Shown here piece by piece: positions 41,177 to 45,169 of a stretch of DNA of 45,169 nt (its first letter is position 1; every line of letters begins with the position of its first letter). The translations under genes were made by a program, and so were the position numbers. This stretch comes from DATJHM01 sp035493895 (GTDB lineage: Bacteria > Chloroflexota > Ktedonobacteria > Ktedonobacterales > Ktedonobacteraceae), in the NCBI GenBank assembly GCA_035493895.1, contig DATJHM010000175.1, positions 1 to 45,169 on the forward strand. The letters run 5' to 3'. Below the pieces are notes generated by a model. The model searched no databases. It had not been told where the DNA came from and was given only the letters and a program-made list of their open reading frames with translations.

Positions 41177-42586
41177 CTACGTCTTTGTTTCTCCCTTTTC
41201 CCAGGCCTCGAAGCCGCCACGGACATCGACGAAACTCGTCAGTCCATGGGCATCCAGGATACTGGCGGCGATGGCAGAACGGTTCCCCTTCTGACAATGC
41301 ACGGCTATCATCCTTTCCGCAGGAATTTCCTGCAAACGTTGCTCAAGATAGCCCAGCGGAATATTTGTTGCCCCGTCAATATGCCCCGCTGCGTACTCAC
41401 TCGCACTGCGTACATCGAGCACATACAACGCTCCCTGCTTGCTGCGTTGACGTAGTTCGTCCACATCGATCTTGTGGATAGTCCCCAGATCCTTCCCCAT
41501 CGCTTTCCATTGCTCGATGCCGTCTGTAGACAGATAGCCCGCAATATGTTCGAGTCCGATCAAGCTGAGCAATTGTTGCGCGTGAGCTACATTGTGCGGA
41601 TCGATGATGAGCATGAATGGCTGTGTATAAGAGAGGAGCCAGCCAGCCCAGGATACAAAGGAAGCACCCAGCGGAATGTTGATCGTGCCCGGAATATGTG
41701 CCGCACCATAATCATCGGCGGAACGAGTATCAACGATCCGCATCCCTTCACGCAGGCGAACGTGCAGATCATCCAGTGTCTTCTGAGCCGGGAGTGTGAC
41801 GGTGGCGATCGGCTCAGGACCGGTTTTGTTGATGCGTTTCATCTCGGCAAAGTAGAATGGAGCCTCGGGCTGCCCGGCGAGCACTTCTCTCACAAACTCA
41901 TCTTCGTCGTGGATTGCAAAAGCCCAGTTTCCCAGCCGTTCATAGCCCAGCGTCGACTGTGGAACCGCGCCGAGCGTACGACCGCAGGCGCTTCCGGCTC
42001 CATGCCCGGGCCAGATCTGAAGATAATCCGGCAGAGTGCGCATTTTTTGCAGCGACCGGAAGAGCTGACGTGCTCCGATCTCCATTGTCCCGCTTATTCC
42101 TGCTGCACGCTCCAGCAGATCGGGACGTCCAACTTCCCCGACAAAGAGAAAATCGCCCGAAAACAGTCCCATCGGCTCATTCGTTGTCGCTGTATTCGTC
42201 AGCAAGAGCGACATATGCTCAGGCGTATGTCCGGGCGTATGCAAGGCTTGCAGCTTCACCTTGCCAATCTGGAATGTATCTCCATCGTGCAGCAATGTTG
42301 CATGTGCTTCGCTCGCATAGGGATAATTCCATTCAGCCGGTCCCATAGCAGAGAGATACAACTGCGCACCCGTACGCTGCGCAAGTTCGCGTGCCCCGGA
42401 GACAAAGTCGGCGTGAATATGCGTCTCCGCTACGGCACTGATGCGCAATCCCTGGCTCTGTGCGAGTTGTATATACTGATCGATAAAACGATTGGGATCG
42501 ATTATCAGCGCCTCATTGCTTGTCAAACAGCCAACAAGATAGCTCGCCTGCGCGAGAGATTCATCATAGAGCATGCGTAAAATCAT
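41177..42586 (-). CDS. Persulfide dioxygenase/pseudo-rhodanese/rhodanese fusion (CstB-like)
   Basis: 470 residues from the ATG at 42584-42586 (AGGGGAA upstream); the frame is open to 42739. Residues 1-250 are an ETHE1-type MBL domain: ETHIHADFVSGA, HTPGHTPEHM, FSGDFLFVGEVGRPDL, IWPGHGAGSACG. A first rhodanese domain follows (RIVDTRSADDYGAAHIPGTI), whose active loop reads LIIDPHN, so the catalytic Cys is missing. The second (VLDVRSASEYAAGHIDGATN) has an intact active loop AVHCQKGNRS. The same order with an inactive first rhodanese is known for Staphylococcus CstB, which turns persulfides into thiosulfate. No CstR/CsoR repressor gene is nearby. Sulfide detoxification is the likely role. Confidence 0.9.
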   Translation of the reverse strand: MILRMLYDESLAQASYLVGCLTSNEALIIDPNRFIDQYIQLAQSQGLRISAVAETHIHADFVSGARELAQRTGAQLYLSAMGPAEWNYPYASEAHATLLHDGDTFQIGKVKLQALHTPGHTPEHMSLLLTNTATTNEPMGLFSGDFLFVGEVGRPDLLERAAGISGTMEIGARQLFRSLQKMRTLPDYLQIWPGHGAGSACGRTLGAVPQSTLGYERLGNWAFAIHDEDEFVREVLAGQPEAPFYFAEMKRINKTGPEPIATVTLPAQKTLDDLHVRLREGMRIVDTRSADDYGAAHIPGTINIPLGASFVSWAGWLLSYTQPFMLIIDPHNVAHAQQLLSLIGLEHIAGYLSTDGIEQWKAMGKDLGTIHKIDVDELRQRSKQGALYVLDVRSASEYAAGHIDGATNIPLGYLEQRLQEIPAERMIAVHCQKGNRSAIAASILDAHGLTSFVDVRGGFEAWEKGETKT

Positions 42587-42917
42587 CGCCTGTTCCCCTC
42601 CTCTTTTTAAATATATTCGAGAGCACAGCGTAGCCTGTGTATCATTATGCGATCTATATATTTTGATGCAGAATAGTGTGAACTGGTTACATCTTTTTAT
42701 GTGAAAACAGGTTTTGTGATGACACTGGGAGATCAGCAAGAGAGGGGGGTCTGAGATGGTCGAGGGTGATTATGGTTGTGTTTGCATTTACCCGTCTGTA
42801 GAGGAACATAATATACTATCGTATCGTTAACGAAAAGAGGCAAAGAACGCATCTGAACGCCGTTCGTTTCCTGGCAGACCAACAGGGTCATGTAGCATAC
42901 AAAGGAGTATTATTCGT
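42587..42917. other. Divergent control region with a TCGTTAACGA palindrome
   Basis: A 331-bp gap between CstB-like and methyltransferase genes. The perfect 10-bp palindrome TCGTTAACGA lies at 42824-42833, about 85 bp before the methyltransferase start. Nothing else recognised. Confidence 0.4.
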
Positions 42918-43538
42918 ATGTCCTCAAATAGCACATCTCAAGAACGTTTCAACGAACGTTATCGTACCGGCAATACTCCCTGGGACTCAGGAATTACCCC
43001 TCCAGAACTGATGGAGGCTGTCATGGGAGAGAATGCACTTCCAGCAGGACGCATGCTCGATATTGGCTGTGGGACCGGCACAAACTGCTTGACGCTTGCT
43101 CTGCTTGGCTGGCACACGGTCGGCGTGGATTTCTCACCGCTCGCGATTGAACAGGCAAACAAGAAGGCGGATGCTGTTGCTCAGGATATCGCTCGTGCTG
43201 GCGGAAGCACACGCTTCATCCAGGCTGATGTCACTCAGCTTGTATCGCCCGCTCCTGACGAGTGTTTTTCTTTGTTGTTGGACCTGGGATGTTTGAACGG
43301 GATATCGCCAGACTTGCACGAGCGCTATGCGCAAGCCGTCGCGCAACATGCCCTGCCGGGAGCATTATTTCTCCTGTACGCCCATCTGCCGACTGGTCAG
43401 ACAGAGGGCCTTATTGGTTGTGCACCTGAAGAAATTGATCGCCTCTTTGCAAAAACCTTTCAACTCGAACGTCGGGAGTTCGGGTCAAATCCGCAAGGTG
43501 GGCAATCCATGTGGAACTGGTTGCGCCGCCGACCGTGA
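42918..43538 (+). CDS. SAM-dependent methyltransferase (TPMT-like)
   Basis: 206 residues. The opening ERFNERYRTGNTPWDSGITP is typical of the thiopurine/thiol methyltransferase-like group, MLDIGCGTGTNCLTLALLGW is the SAM-binding motif I, and VGVDFSPLAIEQA motif II. LLLDLGCLNGISPDLHERYA is the acceptor region. It would methylate a thiol, halide or similar small molecule; the exact acceptor is open. AAAGGAG precedes the ATG. It faces away from the CstB-like gene; a shared sulfur role is only a suggestion. Confidence 0.88.
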   Translation: MSSNSTSQERFNERYRTGNTPWDSGITPPELMEAVMGENALPAGRMLDIGCGTGTNCLTLALLGWHTVGVDFSPLAIEQANKKADAVAQDIARAGGSTRFIQADVTQLVSPAPDECFSLLLDLGCLNGISPDLHERYAQAVAQHALPGALFLLYAHLPTGQTEGLIGCAPEEIDRLFAKTFQLERREFGSNPQGGQSMWNWLRRRP

Positions 43539-43544
43539 TCACTC

Positions 43545-43556
43545 GTAACCGGTTAC
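43545..43556. repeat. 12-bp perfect palindrome after the methyltransferase gene
   Basis: GTAACCGGTTAC lies 6 nt past the stop codon. It may be an operator or a chance site; it has no loop and so is not a terminator. Confidence 0.35.
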
Positions 43557-43599
43557 AACACCTGCTTTTTACTCTAACATATGGAGCAAAAATTTCAAG

Positions 43600-43626
43600 A
43601 TTCCAGACAAAGTATTTTTCTGGAAT
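43600..43626. promoter_or_regulatory. 8-bp inverted repeat upstream of the acidic-tail protein
   Basis: ATTCCAGA (43600-43607), 11-nt spacer, TCTGGAAT (43619-43626). A -10-like TATACT lies about 30 bp downstream. Possible regulator site. Confidence 0.45.
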
Positions 43627-43772
43627 ATAGGTACTACAGGTGAGAAGATAGCTATGCTATACTGGACAAACGATATCCAGCCATAGATAATGATCTCTGA
43701 AATTTACTCATGCAGGGTGGCAAGTGGACCATCCCTCTGATTCACTGACTGAATCACGAAAGGTCATTTTCG

Positions 43773-44852
43773 ATGCATCCTTTGCACATCAAGAACCAAC
43801 CAGATAACTACGAACTGGCGCTGCAAGGAGGCGATTCCTGGAAGAAGCCCCTCTTTGTTCTGCTGGGCGGTTTTCTTGTCGTGACCGCCGTTACACTCTT
43901 ACTCGCTCTTTCGTTTACCGAGCTTTTAGCCGGTGTGAGCACGTTTATCTCTCTCTGTGTCGATGTCCTTGCGATTGTACTTTTGTTTGCAGGCGAGCGA
44001 ACGCAGGGTCGGCTCTTTTTCGTCGAGAGCATCCTGCTGGTGCTGATTCTTCTGCTCGTGCCCTGGATATGGGGATTGGGCCCACCACTACTCTGGCTTG
44101 GGGGCAGTACGCTGATCTTCATCGTTCTCTTCATTTTTACGTACATTGGCGCTTCCAATTCTGACAGGCAAACCAGAAAGAGCATCGGTAAGTTCTCTAT
44201 TTCTCTTTCTGAGAACGCCGTGACCGTCGGCACACCATTTACTCTCAATTTTCAGCTTTTTTTCAAGCAAGCTATCCCCATGAAGGATCTGCTGATTACG
44301 TTCTCTTATCAGGAGTACACGGGGCGAGAGTCCTATGGCGAGGACGCTTATGCCACACGTTCTCTCCCGGTCTATCAAAAAGCTGGTTTTACCGGCGATC
44401 CCGCTGATCCAATAATTGAAGAACTTCAATGGACTGTTCCCGAATCTCTCAATACTCTCGGACGGGAGCGCCTGGATTGGAGCCTGGAGGTGTCTATCGA
44501 GCCCGAAAAAGGGAGCAAATTGCACGGCTCTTATTCACTTCGCGTCCTCCCGATTCTCTCAGCTTCAGACGAAGAGCAGCAACCCTTCTCAGCCGAAGAG
44601 CAGCAACCAGCCTCAAGTGGAGAGTGGCACCCGGCCTCGGACGAAGAATGGCAATCGGTCTCAGATGAAGAATGGCCAGCAACTTCAGCCGAAGAGCAAC
44701 AACCCTTCTCAGCCGAAGAGCAACAAACAACTTCAGACGAAGAGGAAGAGCAGCAACCATTTTCAGCCGAAGAGCAACAACCCTTCTCAGACGAAGAGGA
44801 AGAGCAGCGGCCATTTTCAGCCGAAGAGCTTCACAAATCCCGATCCGAATAG
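43773..44852 (+). CDS. Membrane protein with acidic Glu/Gln repeat tail
   Basis: 359 residues, family not recognised. Three to four helices (about residues 26-125, for example KPLFVLLGGFLVVTAVTLLL and ILLVLILLLVPWIWGLGPPL) are followed by a soluble domain with beta-strand character (FSISLSENAVTVGTPFTLNF, LDWSLEVSIEPEKGSKLHGS), resembling the adhesion-like folds of envelope proteins. The last 85 residues repeat EEQQPFSA, EEWQSVSD and similar units and are highly acidic. The repeat is also visible in the DNA. No catalytic motif. An ATG with no strong Shine-Dalgarno (AAAGG) is used. Confidence 0.75.
   Translation: MHPLHIKNQPDNYELALQGGDSWKKPLFVLLGGFLVVTAVTLLLALSFTELLAGVSTFISLCVDVLAIVLLFAGERTQGRLFFVESILLVLILLLVPWIWGLGPPLLWLGGSTLIFIVLFIFTYIGASNSDRQTRKSIGKFSISLSENAVTVGTPFTLNFQLFFKQAIPMKDLLITFSYQEYTGRESYGEDAYATRSLPVYQKAGFTGDPADPIIEELQWTVPESLNTLGRERLDWSLEVSIEPEKGSKLHGSYSLRVLPILSASDEEQQPFSAEEQQPASSGEWHPASDEEWQSVSDEEWPATSAEEQQPFSAEEQQTTSDEEEEQQPFSAEEQQPFSDEEEEQRPFSAEELHKSRSE
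44573..44828 (+). repeat. In-frame repeat array coding the acidic tail
   Basis: Units of about 24 bp built on GAAGAGCAACAACCCTTCTC are repeated and diverged, with several exact copies of CAGCCGAAGAGCA. Unit lengths keep the frame. Copy-number variation between strains is likely. Confidence 0.75.
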
Positions 44853-44860
44853 ACGAACGC

Positions 44861-45169
44861 ATTTATGCCTGACCATCCCCGTAGAGGCGCGGCTTGTCTG
44901 CGCCCGTAGGCATCAACCGAAGAAAGGATGTGCTATTCGAGATGACCGGTGAGGGGGACGCGGATCGGGACGACCCCGATCCCTCCCCGCAGTGTGTAGC
45001 GGAAGCGAATCGTATTTGGCAAGGGGGTACAAAGGTTCCTCACCCTCGAAGAAGAGCCGAGGTAGGGGCAGCGGTTTATCCCTGCCCGCGAGCCCCACCG
45101 GCCCTCGCGGCTCTCGGGTTGATGCCGATTGATCGCGCTTGATGCCGATCCGCGAGCCCCACCGGCCCT
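44861..45169. repeat. Cluster of dispersed palindromic repeats at the window end
   Basis: In order: a family-1 3' fragment (ATTTATGCCTGACCATCCCC, 44861-44880); a family-2 hairpin (44881-44905, GGCGC..GCGCC around GGCTTGTCT); the stem GGATCGGG-n5-CCCGATCC (44962-44982); a full family-1 copy (about 45050-45110, GGGCAG..CTGCCC); and a 19-bp direct repeat CGCGAGCCCCACCGGCCCT at 45087-45105 and 45151-45169. No gene is seen. The window ends inside the array. Confidence 0.65.

Noticed and set aside
41474..42580. 368-codon open frame on the plus strand
   Set aside because: Antisense to the CstB-like gene, whose domains are all recognised; no ribosome site or motif in the plus frame.

Overview
The window looks like chromosomal DNA from a Chloroflexota bacterium of the class Ktedonobacteria. 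This is inferred from gene style, not from a marker gene. The signs are a Ser/Thr kinase fused through one membrane segment to a WD40 propeller, an ECF sigma factor paired with a membrane-anchored protein of DUF5667 type ending in an Asn/Gly-rich tail, many solitary regulators each with its own operator, wide intergenic gaps, and dispersed GTAGGG-type hairpin repeats. I see no rRNA, tRNA, CRISPR array, complete insertion sequence or phage module.

Left part (1-16.6 kb). A cut-off NAD-dependent epimerase gene opens the window. A ROK repressor gene faces a two-gene glycan unit (GH95 alpha-L-fucosidase and sialate O-acetylesterase-like esterase); a consensus promoter with a ROK/XylR-style operator lies between them. 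Then come a GNAT acetyltransferase, the kinase-WD40 sensor, an FTR1 iron permease under two tandem palindromes, a membrane-anchored alpha/beta hydrolase, an APC amino-acid permease with a 260-nt leader, a DUF3592-like membrane protein and methylisocitrate lyase (prpB).

Middle part (15.9-29.8 kb). A sigma/anti-sigma pair lies divergent to a secreted four-Cys protein with a similar low-complexity tail. A TetR gene and a DHA2-type MFS exporter gene diverge from overlapping palindromes. These are followed by an MBL hydrolase, a DUF5984-like protein, a SIR2 deacylase, an inositol-monophosphatase-family enzyme, a divergent serpin-like protein, a methyltransferase and a polytopic membrane protein.

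Right part (29.9-45.2 kb). A formamidase and urea/amide channel operon is followed by a secreted protein, a PrsW-type protease and a 69-residue peptide gene with a textbook double-glycine leader and a very basic core. Next are a 62-aa HTH protein and a GntR(FCD)-controlled operon for sugar-acid breakdown (SDR, RraA-like, mannonate dehydratase-like). The window ends with a GNAT, a deazaflavin-type nitroreductase, a CstB-like persulfide dioxygenase/pseudo-rhodanese/rhodanese fusion, a methyltransferase, a membrane protein with an acidic repeat tail and a cluster of palindromic repeats.

The most unusual items are the double-glycine-leader peptide with its tandem operator, the N-terminally short serpin-like protein, and a dispersed hairpin family whose stems differ between copies yet stay paired, one copy of which supplies the last codons of the TetR gene. 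Many genes sit with their own promoter and operator, which let me propose the control logic of six units directly from sequence.
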